Assembly (NCBI GenBank): GCA_951217055.1
Contig: OX578278.1
Coordinates: forward strand, 19,659,605 to 19,723,604
DNA length: 64,000 nucleotides
Source of the DNA: Gerris lacustris
Taxonomy: Eukaryota; Arthropoda; Insecta; Hemiptera; Gerridae
Direction: 5' to 3'
This document shows, one piece after another, positions 21,731-33,500 of the stretch (position 1 is its first letter; every line of letters starts with the position of its first letter). The notes under the pieces are model-generated. The model was given only the letters and a program-made list of their open reading frames with translations. It searched no databases and had not been told where the DNA came from. Position numbers and translations under genes: made by a program.

Positions 21731-24560
21731 GATAGAGCCACGCAATGCCTAGTTTATTTCACATGCAGTTTAATACCATTAAAATACTAATGAAACCCTT
21801 GCTTTACTGGCAAACAACTAGTTTTCCTAGTTAAGGTGTTCTAATATGTATTGTGTAGGGGGGCTATCTAAAATATGCTCATGTCCCTGTCCATGAGGTG
21901 CAGAATCGGGTCTACCACTAAAAAAAGAAGAAAGTTTTTTGGAGCTTCTTCTATCAAAGATATTTAAAGAAATATTAAATTAAAATGAATATCTTAACTC
22001 TTATAAAAAAAAATATTACAAGGCTTAAGTCTTAAATGTGAAAACATTACTAATGTATTTTTAGACAAAATTAGTCATTTGTTTTTATAGATTTATCTGA
22101 AGTAACTAGAGGCTTTATTAAAGGTCAGCTATTATCAGTCACTAAATGTAATATTGTGTTATTCAAGGGTTAGTGACCCCCCAACCTAGGGGCTAATCTC
22201 CATGAAAATGGCATGTGTTTACCTTCTTCATACTCTATAAGATATTGATAATGTCAAGTGGTTATTTTAGATTATTTTGTTTAATATTTTCATTTACCAA
22301 AACACCATAATATGCAAAGTAAATCAGAAATAATACTTTCAAATAGTCCATTTTTTTACACGTCTTCAAAATAATTTTCACCTATCTTAGATTCATAAAT
22401 TTGATTTACTAGCGTTGATAATACATTCTTGATTTTTATTGCAAGGTTATTTAACTTTTAGAAATAATAATGTAATAGTTTTGAGTATTTAGTGATCTAA
22501 TGATAGATCAATACATTTCTGAGGGAACGTCACTCCATGAAATTTTTTAGTTAAAGTTGGAAATAAAATATCCTGATCTCATTTTGAATTCTATAAGTAT
22601 TCAAATAGATCAATTTGTATTTTCTCTCAGAATAATACAGTATAAATATTTATTTATTAGATAATTTTTTAAATAACATAGCACCTTGGGTTCATTGTTG
22701 CTCAAGTACTGATCTAATAGATGAAAATTTCCCGCTAATGTCCATAGCTGCTGAAGCGGGGAAAAAAAAAAAAAAAAAAAAAAAAGATGAAAATATTGGT
22801 TGCTATTGCATCAATATCATATCATGCATAGTAATAAGTGGTGGGATATTTACTTGGCTTGAAGATTCTGAACGGCTAAAAAATTATTATAGATATTCAA
22901 AACAATACCATGTCAGAATTAGAGTTTACTGGGGAATAGGTGCAGACTTATTTAATTAAATATGATAAAGAAACAAAAGGATCAGAGCCGCCCTTTAAAT
23001 CTGTAGAATCATAAACAAGCAGAGTTTCTGACAAAATAGGATTTGAAGGTCAACACTTCATAGTTTAAAGTGAGCGGAAGATGAGGGAAATGAGGTGAAA
23101 AATTGCCTCATTGCCACATTATGCGGCAAATGCCAGATTGGATTAGGCATTTCATGTTATAAAACTTTTCAGTGTAATTAATCTGTATGAAACTGACAAC
23201 TTTGCCTTATATTTCCCTGGGGTTCTGTTAGGTACTAACTCAAAATTGCTGAATATCTAGTAGGACAAATCACAATAGTCCATGCACCAAACTAAAATTT
23301 CAACATCGGCTATTGGGTTTTTCAAAAAAAAAAAAATTTTCTCCCTAATTCAATGACACATTATGCCAATTAAAGCAAAAAAAAATAATAATAATAATAA
23401 TAAAATAAATAAAAATATTTCGGTGCATAAGGGGTTAATGCTTTGACTAAATTTACCTTTTTATAAAATATTTAACAGCTTTAAGGTTTTTCATAATAAT
23501 AAAAAAATCCATTGTTCTCAAACAACGTTTATATACATCAAGTGCATACAAAATGTACCTACTTCCTTTTTCTGAATTACTTTGGGTTTTGTAATATCAT
23601 TTTCTCTTTTCTACATTTTTTCTTTTTTAATTATTAATTCTTGTATTATAATTTAGTATATAATAGAATAAGATTAGGGATAGGAATAGGGAATCATTCA
23701 GGGTAAATATTAGTTTATATTGCATAGCACTAATCAAAAGGCAAATAAATTACATTATAGATATTAATGTATAAAAAGGGGAGATGACTTGAATCTGGAC
23801 ATTTGGATTTTGCGGCCCAAGCGTTTTCACTGTTTGTCTCCATTCTTAAATTTTAGGATAGTTAGAGAATGGTTCTTATAGGATTTTAAATTCTCTTGTT
23901 TTGATATTAGTATATTTTGAAACTTAAGATAGTTTATTATTTGTTTTATTTTTTTTAAATTATCAGTAGAGTTCCTTTCTATAGATAGTTGTACGAGGAG
24001 TCTAACCTTGTCACATAAATCTATGACCTTCATGTAGCATAATTTATTTCATTTAATTTTTGCCTGAACAATCTATTTTAATTTATGGTATCAGCATAAA
24101 AATATTAATATAATTTAGTTATTTACATTGCCAAGTTATTACCATGTTTTCTCCAATTTTTACATATTTAATTTAAAGTTAAAAAAATGTTATTCTTTAA
24201 TTAGTTTTTTTTTTTTAGAGTAAATAGAGAAAATTATTGGCATTGATCCACTATCCTTGGCTTTAGGTTTTGGTATTTTATTTGCATACTAATAATAATT
24301 ATTGGGCTAGTGTAATTTTTAGTTTGATATTTAGGAAACATTAAAAGTTTTAATTTGTTTTACATTTAGTAAATTATCTATGACCATAAGAAAATTTGTA
24401 AAACCTTTTTTAATGTAAATTTAAATCAACAAAATGCAATAATATTTAATTATTTATTTATAAATATGTAAATTTTTATATTGATTAGTAGAGTAAAGAG
24501 GAGTCAGAAAATTAGGAATAAAAAAAAGACAATTGCATTAATTCATAGTAGCAGTGGAAT
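21731..24560. other. AT-rich part of the leader intron
   Basis: No gene is seen. It contains an A24 run at about 22,761-22,784 and an (AAT)n microsatellite at about 23,382-23,402. Short open frames here have biased, low-complexity composition. Confidence 0.4.
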
Positions 24561-24567
24561 CTCTTTA

Positions 24568-24835
24568 TTAGGAATAAAGAAAGAAAATAGCTTTAAGTGG
24601 AGTTCACTTGATTTGGAATAAAGAAAGAAAATAGCTTTAAGTGGAATTCACTTAATTTGGAATAAAGAAAGTAAATAGCTTTAAGTGGAGTTCACTTGAT
24701 TTGGAATAAAGAAAGAAAATAGCTTCAAGTAGAGTCACCTGATATGGAATAAAGAAAGAAAATAGCTTCAAGTAGAGTCACTTGATATGGAATAAAGAAA
24801 GAAAATAGCTTCAAGTAGAGTCACTTGATAATAGA
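24568..24835 (+). repeat. Minisatellite A, about 44-bp unit, six copies
   Basis: The unit reads GGAATAAAGAAAGAAAATAG followed by CTTTAAGTGGAGTTCACTTGAT, with point differences; the last three units have CTTCAAGTAGAGTCACTTGAT. It shares the core GGAATAAAGAAAG with the neighbouring minisatellite B. Confidence 0.85.
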
Positions 24836-25134
24836 ACAAAGAACAATTTGAGATGGAAGTTAAGGCATTAAGTTTCTTGATTAGGAATTATTAAAAAATA
24901 GAGTTATGTGATGATAGAGAAGACAAAGAGATTATAGAATTGAGCAGGGCAAGCAGTCTAGACACTTAATTAGAAATAAAGAAAGATAGTAAAAGCTTTA
25001 GAAAAGACTAATGGACTTACTTGATTTGGAATAAAAAGTATGTTTTAGACGTGGGTTAATAATATCTTACATAATTAAAATTTAGTTGGCAATAAAATAA
25101 GTATAGATTTGAGTAGGATTATCAATGGAGTAAT

Positions 25135-25470
25135 TGATTAGGAATAAAGAGAGTATAGAATAGTGTAGGATAAACATTGGAGTTCTCTTGATGATAAAGA
25201 GAGTATAGAATAGTTTAGGATAAATATAGGAGTTTTCTTGATTAGGAATAAAGAGAGTATAGAATAGTATAGGATAAACATAGGAGTCCTCTTGATTAGG
25301 GATAAAGAGAGCATAGAATATTGTAGGATAAACATAGGAGTCCTCTTGATTAGGGATAGAGAGCATAGAATAGTGTAGGATAAAAATAGGAGTCCTCTTG
25401 ATTAGGGATAAAGAGAGCATAGAATAGTGTAGGGTAAACATTGGAGTTCTCTTGATTAGGAATAAAGAAA
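25135..25470 (+). repeat. Minisatellite B, about 54-bp unit, six to seven copies
   Basis: The unit contains TTAGGAATAAAGAGAGTATAG, AATAGTGTAGGATAAACA and GGAGTTCTCTTGA. Because the unit length is divisible by three, it gives long but spurious repetitive open frames on the minus strand. Confidence 0.85.
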
Positions 25471-26070
25471 GGCTAGACACTTGATTGTTTGACAAAGAAT
25501 GTAGAATCTGGAGTCACATGATCATAAAGAATAAGTGTTTATGAGGAGCAATGGACTTCCCTAATTAGGAATAAAAAAAAAACATCCCTCAACCAAACAA
25601 TATTTCAATTGTTATTTTATATTAAGGTGTTTGACTTTTTCAAATACTTGATCACCTTAGAAAATTGGTGTGTAATAAGCGCGATAAAATTGATGAAAAC
25701 CAAGATGAAATTGATACTTCTTATTGTGAATAAAGAGACTATAGAATAGTTTAGGATGAACATTGGAGTTCTCTTGATTAGGAATAAAGAAAGGATAGAC
25801 ACTTGATTGTTTCACAAAGAATGTAGAATCTGGAGTCACATGATCATAAAGAATAAGTGTTTACGATCATATGACTCCATATTTTACAATTTATGTCAAA
25901 CAACAAGTGTCTATCCTTTCTTTATTCCTAATCAAGATAAATCCAATGTTTAGATTAAGGTGTTGTACTTTTTCAAATACTTAATCATCTTGGAAAATTG
26001 GTATAAAATAAGTGCGATAAAATGTATAAAATCAAAAGATTATATTGATAATTTCAATTGTGACTGAATT
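25470..26070. repeat. Direct and inverted duplications beside minisatellite B
   Basis: About 75 bp at 25,470-25,545 (containing GTAGAATCTGGAGTCACATG) recurs at 25,788-25,862. About 85 bp at 25,622-25,705 (TTTTCAAATACTTGATCACC) recurs at 25,952-26,035. Between them, 25,775-25,860 and 25,866-25,940 form an imperfect hairpin (TAAAGAAAGGATAGACACTTG against CAAGTGTCTATCCTTTCTTTA). It is a local rearrangement cluster. Confidence 0.7.
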
Positions 26071-26887
26071 TGTAGACTGTACTTATAAAATCCCAGTCTT
26101 AAGGAGAATCTTATTTAAAACAAGGTTTTTTAGTTTTCAAGGTTAACTCCTACAGAACATAGTCTGAGGACGCTACCTAGAAAGTAATGTATGCATACAT
26201 CACTCCTTCAATACAAAACAAATAAATAGGTCTAATGCATAGTATCTTATCCTATTGTTTAAGTATTGTGAGACAAATTGTAATAGAAAATCTGTTGCAC
26301 ATAATACGCACTTATGTAGTGACAGATTCTGTACACATATTGTATTTTAATGAAGTGCACAGCACTTAATTTGTTTTGATACAATCATTTTACAATATAG
26401 CTTAAGTGACTTATTCATTTGTAAAATAAATATATAGATTTTTTTTTTACCTTTTTCTGTTGTATGAATATTTGTAATGGCTATTTAATTAGTCATATCT
26501 TTTGTGGAGTGATAAAGATAAGGATTTTTTTTCTGTAGAATAATAAGCAAGTCAATTTATAGTATATAGTATTTTCTTTTATTAAGTTTTTCTTGTTTCT
26601 AGGGGTTATCTTTTTATCTTTATCTGACTCTTATCTATCAAACTGTGACTGTAATACTCATTATTTTCATTTTTTTAAGAAATGTATTGTATCTTAATTA
26701 ATTAAGAGTAAAACTGAAATAATTAAGTATGCTCTGTAGTGTTTTATTCTTCTTTATTTTCCTATTTAAAATCACCTAATTACAAATTAATAAAATACTT
26801 TTGTTATGGTCAAATTTATTTAATTTTAAAATGCAAATATTTTTAATTATAATTTTATTATGTTTCAGATATAGTGGTGGTGCATAG

Positions 26888-26923
26888 ATGTCAAAGAAAA
26901 TAGTTACAACTGTTAATGGCTGA
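26888..26923 (+). promoter_or_regulatory. Upstream ORF overlapping the CSRNP start codon
   Basis: In the leader part of the first coding exon, ATG at 26,888 opens an 11-codon frame ([11 protein letters not shown]) that ends in TGA at 26,921-26,923. It runs past the main ATG at 26,916 in a different frame (AATGGCTGA). Ribosomes that start at this upstream ATG could not reach the main one by simple downstream reinitiation. The arrangement is typical of translational damping. Confidence 0.6.
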
Positions 26924-27590
26924 CCCTGATCCTGAAAGTTATCTGATCGGAAAAGATTTTTCTAGCGATTGGGACAAGAATGGGAGTGTTTATCAACATC
27001 TGAGCAATGGAGAAAAAACTGAGGGCTTTCGATTTAACTTCGAAGAGGGTTTGAGCAACTTCACTCGTCTGAGCTATTACGAGGGAGAGAGCGGAGTCAG
27101 CAATGTCTACCACGTCGGCTGTGTAGATCAAGTTAAGAGGGATGAAGTATTCGACGAGGACTACAGTTGCACCAGTCTGGATGGAGGAAGCTGTCAAGTA
27201 AAAAGCGGAAAGGTTATGGGATCGGCCCTAACCAACTTGGAATTATCTTGCGATTCCGAAGAGAACAGAGGTGAGGGTAGTGATTCCGGGTTAGGACCTG
27301 ATCTAGCTTGTCCTGAACTGTCAACTCAACAAGACTCTATATCTTCAGACGAATTACCCTCCGCCTCAAACCAGTTGAGAGTGCTTGATCATACATCTGC
27401 AATGGCGCCCCAGATATGGAGTGGTCCTCCTCTGACAGCCCGTCCTACGAAAAGTACACTTAAGAGGCCGATACCAGAAGATTCTTCAGACTCACCAAGG
27501 CCTAAGAAATGCAAGAGGTCAATTGTGTTCGGAGACGTTAGAGTATACTACTTCCCTAGATCCCAAGGCTTCACCTGTGTGCCGTCTCAG
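26916..27590 (+). CDS. Axud1: CSRNP coding exon 1
   Basis: 225 codons, from ATG to CAG|GTAAGG. It encodes an acidic N-terminal region, the basic stretch and the start of the conserved CSRNP domain. The exon itself begins at 26,869 after TTTCAG, leaving a 47-base leader portion. Confidence 0.95.
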
Positions 27591-30500
27591 GTAAGGCATA
27601 ATACTATTTTTAAAATTAGCTCCAAGCTTTCACAGTTTTTTCAAAAACAAACCGTATTCATTTTTGACATGGCAAGGCTCTTTGTTTTTTAGTTTTAAAT
27701 AAAACTAGATTAAAGACAAATCTGGGATGGATGAAATAAGTAACTGATTTAATAAAAATCCTTTAGACTCTAATATTTTTTCCGCCCTTCTGAAAAGTAG
27801 GATAGTTCGGAGTTATGCTGTAAGTAGCTAACAACTCGTAAGTCCTGAACAGCTGCAATCCAAGTTTGAACTTGGTTTTAACTTAAAACTTGTTTGAACA
27901 CTTTTCTAACTTCCATTTTCATTAACAAGAGTGGGCATTTTGACCAAAAGAACATCTTATCATCATTAGTACATTATATTTCTACAATATAATTGTTGAG
28001 TAGAAAAATTAGAATATCTTTAAGATCTTGTCAATTCTTTAACATTATTTAAACTACATACATTAATGCTTCTTTTACCACCATAATTGAGACATTTTTC
28101 AATGCTCAGTTCTGTATAATATTAATTATCTATCTAAGTTTGTTAATATTTATGACTTCTTTTTCTTTATCATGTTTAGAATTACCTTGATTTAATGGCA
28201 CTTATTTAGATTGTTACTCCCCTTATAAAAATAACAGAGGGGAGTAACAATCTAATGAAGGTGTATGGGATGTTCTTCTTTAGACTGTTACTCCCCTTAT
28301 ACAAACGGAAGTGTGATATTCCTTTGTCCAAAAGTACATTGGACTAAACATCCCTTTTTCTTTATTGTTATTTAGTAAAAATCATTCATATTCTAATTCA
28401 ACATTGGGGAGTAACAATCTAAAGAAGTACCGATTTAATTCTAATTAAATTGTGATTACCACTTTAAATAGAACGTCCTAATGCTTTAATTATAAATATT
28501 AATTTTGTTGAAATAGTGTGGATTGGATAGATTAAGCTTAAAAACATAAAAATTGAGATGGCTAAAGAGTAATCAAGTGTACTGTGTATATGTTTAATAA
28601 CAACTATTAAATAATACATTGACTTAAACGGTAAACTAAATCAAATTGTCCTTTGAATAAATCATGCTTAGGAATTAAACATCCTACCTGCATTTCGTTT
28701 TATACCTGAGCTTTTTTTTTACAAGTCAGGGTGCATTTTTATTTGCCGTTCTTTCTTCCTTTTTTAAATTAGAATGGTTTACTTTCGTCTAAATCACTTT
28801 GAACTTAGTCATTTACGTTGAGGTATTTGCTTTTCAGGGTGGTTCAACGCTGGGTATGATACAGAAACACATCGAGACAAGAACACTTAGCGTTTCAGAA
28901 CATGCAACTGAGCTGAGAAGAGTTCATAGGAACATGCTGGCTGGTTCTAGCTCTTCCTCCATTCCATCATCTCCATCATCCTCGGATTCTGATACCGATG
29001 ATCTCGAAAATCAAGATCTCGATTTAGAACCAGACTCTTGTTTCTTCCTTCAGGTATGTTATTCATTATGTCTAACAATTTGTATAAATTATATTTTTAA
29101 TGTGTGTCATCTACAGTGTGTTCACTCCAATTATATTATGTAGTTTATATATAATTAAACATTATATAGTTTCATTTGATTATTTAATTAGTATTATATT
29201 GTTTTTGTTTTACTAATATGTATTATACATCACCTTTGAGACGTTTAATTAATCCAACAAGCATGTCTTTAAATTAAAATCATCTTAGCAAAAAAACCTC
29301 AAGAATTTTAATGTTATTTAAACTTAAAATTCTTTTAATGATATATGTACCTACATTTTAACTGTTCCTTTGGTTAAGCTTTTGGTCTCCAGTGTCAACA
29401 ATACCCTCTTCAAAAGAAAATCTCATTTGCTAATATCTCCAGATGTAAGGCAAGAAGGATTTTAGACATCTGTCATAAGGAGTTTTTTATTTTATGTACA
29501 AACTGCTTTTGCCTTTGGCCAGAAACAAGAGGTTCCTATTAACCATAGCTTGCTTATAATCTCATTTAATTTAATAGATAAAAAATGCAACTATGCTATT
29601 TTTATTTATTTTGTTATTTCTTTTTTTAAAGTATATAATTTATAATACTTTTAAATTAATTTATTTTTAAAATTGTTGTGTAAATTGGCTGTAGGGTACC
29701 CTTTTATTAACTAATTGTCTTAAAGAGTGGATCCTTTAGGGTAAATCGAAAAACAAAACAAAAAACTACATCAGTTTTTTAGTCGGCAACGTTTCGGCCT
29801 AGCCGGCCATTCTCAAGCCTAAAAACAAATATTTATTTGATGTTAACCACAAATGAACGTAAAGATAATGAACATAATACATTATCAGCAATTAGTAAAA
29901 ACAATAAAACATTCTAGGTACCTTGTAGTTTTGCACTAGGGTAAGTGAGGTCAGTAATAAAAAATCTAAAAATCAGAACTATAAAGTTCTCTCGTCTCAT
30001 ACATACTACTTCTACACATTACCACAGAATGACTTAATCTAATATAACACATTGCAACATAAAAACACAAAATTTAACAATAAAAACAATGGTAACAATT
30101 TAAAAATCACAGGTTTAACTGACAAAAAACGTAAGGTAGTAGATAATGGGTTATCAGTCCCTTATCATTCCTGTTATCATACAGTGGTAAAATATTAGTA
30201 ATAATTAATAAATAAAATTTGATATAAAATTAACATTAATTAGTATTTAATAGCTGTAATATAGTAGGTGATATAATTTTAAAACCATAAAAACTTTTAA
30301 CATAAATAAAAGACAAATTAAGGTAACATAGGTAATCAAGGAGGCAACTGTATTATGACTGTATTATCGGCGGGAATTTTGATTTGATAGGTCTTGATAT
30401 ATCCCACTGTAATATTTATTCAGAGACCGGGAATCAGTTTTAATATTAACTGTTCTATCCGATTTAATGGCGATGTTCAGCGCCTCTATCATTTTCCTTC

Positions 30501-33500
30501 TATTAGATTTAGTCTCTCTCCCTAAAATCTTGGTCTTTTCAAAAAGAAACTTATGATTAGTGGCCATGGAGTGACTAGACAGGGCTGTATTGGTATTGCC
30601 TTTATTCTGGTCATATTTGTGTTGTTCAATCCTATTGTTGATAAGTTGATTGCTTTCACCGATATACGTTTTATTGCACTGGCCACAAGGTATTTCGTAT
30701 ATGGTGCCTATTGACTGTTCAAATGGAATTTTATCTTTTAAATTGTGATAAAGATTCTCAGTTTTATTAAGGGGTTTCAGTCCGAATTTGATCTCAGGGC
30801 AATCAAATTTACCCATAAGATGTTGTACCTTCTCTGACAACCCTTTTAGGTACGGCATACTGACATGTTTAGTGGGTCTACTTGTACTCATACCTGCAAT
30901 GGTGTTGTCTTTATTATTATTGTAGTTAGGGTTTAAGTGTTTATACCAGTATTTATTTATAATGTTCTGGGGGTAAAAGTTATCTTTTAATTTTTTAAAA
31001 ATTTTATTTTTAACTGTCTTCAAATGACCATGATCAGTCAACGAAATGGCCTTTTTGATTAGGTTGCTAGCTGTATTGATTTTTTGATGAGTGGGGTGAC
31101 AGGATCTGAAATTTAGAAATCTATTGCTCTTACATTCTTTCTCAAACCATTTGGTTGACAAAGACCCATTTTTATTTCTAATTACTGTTAAGTCTAGGAA
31201 ATTTAGCATATTGTTGTTTTCGTATTCTATGGTGAATTTAAGTCTCGGATGAAAGTTATTAAGATGATTTAGTAATGGTTCTATTTCGGTGTTTGGGATA
31301 ATGAGGAATAAATCATCAATGTATTTGACCATGAGTTTTTGAGAGAATTTATTATTGGTGGTGTTCAATACAGCTAGCAACCTAATCAAAAAGGCCATTT
31401 CGTTGACTGATCATGGTCATTTGAAGACAGTTAAAAATAAAATTTTTAAAAAATTAAAAGATAACTTTTACCCCCAGAACATTATAAATAAATACTGGTA
31501 TAAACACTTAAACCCTAACTACAATAATAATAAAGACAACACCATTGCAGGTATGAGTACAAGTAGACCCACTAAACATGTCAGTATGCCGTACCTAAAA
31601 GGGTTGTCAGAGAAGGTACAACATCTTATGGGTAAATTTGATTGCCCTGAGATCAAATTCGGACTGAAACCCCTTAATAAAACTGAGAATCTTTATCACA
31701 ATTTAAAAGATAAAATTCCATTTGAACAGTCAATAGGCACCATATACGAAATACCTTGTGGCCAGTGCAATAAAACGTATATCGGTGAAAGCAATCAACT
31801 TATCAACAATAGGATTGAACAACACAAATATGACCAGAATAAAGGCAATACCAATACAGCCCTGTCTAGTCACTCCATGGCCACTAATCATAAGTTTCTT
31901 TTTGAAAAGACCAAGATTTTAGGGAGAGAGACTAAATCTAATAGAAGGAAAATGATAGAGGCGCTGAACATCGCCATTAAATCGGATAGAACAGTTAATA
32001 TTAAAACTGATTCCCGGTCTCTGAATAAATATTACAGTGGGATATATCAAGACCTATCAAATCAAAATTCCCGCCGATAATACAGTCATAATACAGTTGC
32101 CTCCTTGATTACCTATGTTACCTTAATTTGTCTTTTATTTATGTTAAAAGTTTTTATGGTTTTAAAATTATATCACCTACTATATTACAGCTATTAAATA
32201 CTAATTAATGTTAATTTTATATCAAATTTTATTTATTAATTATTACTAATATTTTACCACTGTATGATAACAGGAATGATAAGGGACTGATAACCCATTA
32301 TCTACTACCTTACGTTTTTTGTCAGTTAAACCTGTGATTTTTAAATTGTTACCATTGTTTTTATTGTTAAATTTTGTGTTTTTATGTTGCAATGTGTTAT
32401 ATTAGATTAAGTCATTCTGTGGTAATGTGTAGAAGTAGTATGTATGAGACGAGAGAACTTTATAGTTCTGATTTTTAGATTTTTTATTACTGACCTCACT
32501 TACCCTAGTGCAAAACTACAAGGTACCTAGAATGTTTTATTGTTTTTACTAATTGCTGATAATGTATTATGTTCATTATCTTTACGTTCATTTGTGGTTA
32601 ACATCAAATAAATATTTGTTTTTAGGCTTGAGAATGGCCGGCTAGGCCGAAACGTTGCCGACTTAAAATTGTTATTTAATGATTGGGTTAAACTGACTAA
32701 TGACCTGTGGTGAAATCGGAGGATATGTGAATAAATACAATTTTAGCTTTAACTTGTGTTGAAATGTCTACGTTCATGTTTCCGTATGTAAGCAACTTTA
32801 ATATCAGGAACTGTTAGAGCTAATGCAGTCAAATTTAGTTAGTAAAACTCAGCTTGCAGACCCAGAAAATAAAATTGAGAGGTCCCACGTTTCTACCAAG
32901 ATTTTCTGGAACTTATAGTAAATTCAACGCAAAGTGATAGTTAATAGTAAAATAAACCTTAAACTAACGCAGCTTACATAGCTAACTTAATAAAACAGCT
33001 GTGTTAAAATAGCTAACGTTTAAAACCAGCCACTTAATTTGTCATTATCAATGAACTGAATCTAACTTAATTCCAACTAAAGTGGTTGAAATCAGTCTGT
33101 ATCTAATATCATTAGTAAAGTGATATTTTACAAATACATATATCTGTTACATATAAAAATATTTAGTAAGGAAGTAAGTGTATTGTTTAATTATATCTTT
33201 AAGTAATTATACAAACAAAACTTTACTTATTAACATTTATATTTAAAAAGAACATTTACAACAAAACAAATACCATTTTAAAAGCACAAAGTCGATCTAA
33301 AACAATCTCAATCTCTCTATAACTATACACAACAGTTTAACCAACATAATAAAATATAATTTTCATTTAATATTAAACAAAGATTAAAGATTCATAAAAA
33401 CCCAAACATGTATTCAAGAGGATATCAGGTCTTTTGTGTTGAGTCGTTTGTGTTAAGGGTTTTTAAAGTAAATAAATTTCTAGGTTGGTAAATTATGATA

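Larger units (their letters stand above)
29781..32663. mobile_element. Penelope-like retroelement, head-to-head inverted pair
   Basis: Arms 29,781-31,079 and 31,365-32,663 are each 1,299 bp and are inverted copies. The translated parts match residue for residue, and the equal length shows no net indel. The 285-bp spacer (31,080-31,364) is present only in the minus-strand copy and adds reverse-transcriptase sequence. Both outer ends carry a hairpin GGCC-GGCTA-GGCC followed by GAAACGTTGCCGACT. The whole lies in CSRNP coding intron 2. A single complex target-primed insertion with inversion, as known for Penelope-like elements, explains it best. Confidence 0.85.

Noticed and set aside
25082..25495. 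137-codon minus-strand open frame with repeated peptide (SLIKRTPMFIL-type)
   Set aside because: It is the translation of the 54-bp minisatellite; the period divisible by three keeps the frame open. No start context or domain is seen.
30364..31398. Reading the first 11 residues of the 344-codon Penelope ORF as part of the RT
   Set aside because: Those codons ([11 protein letters not shown]) are antisense to the plus-strand copy; the true element sequence starts at the inversion junction.
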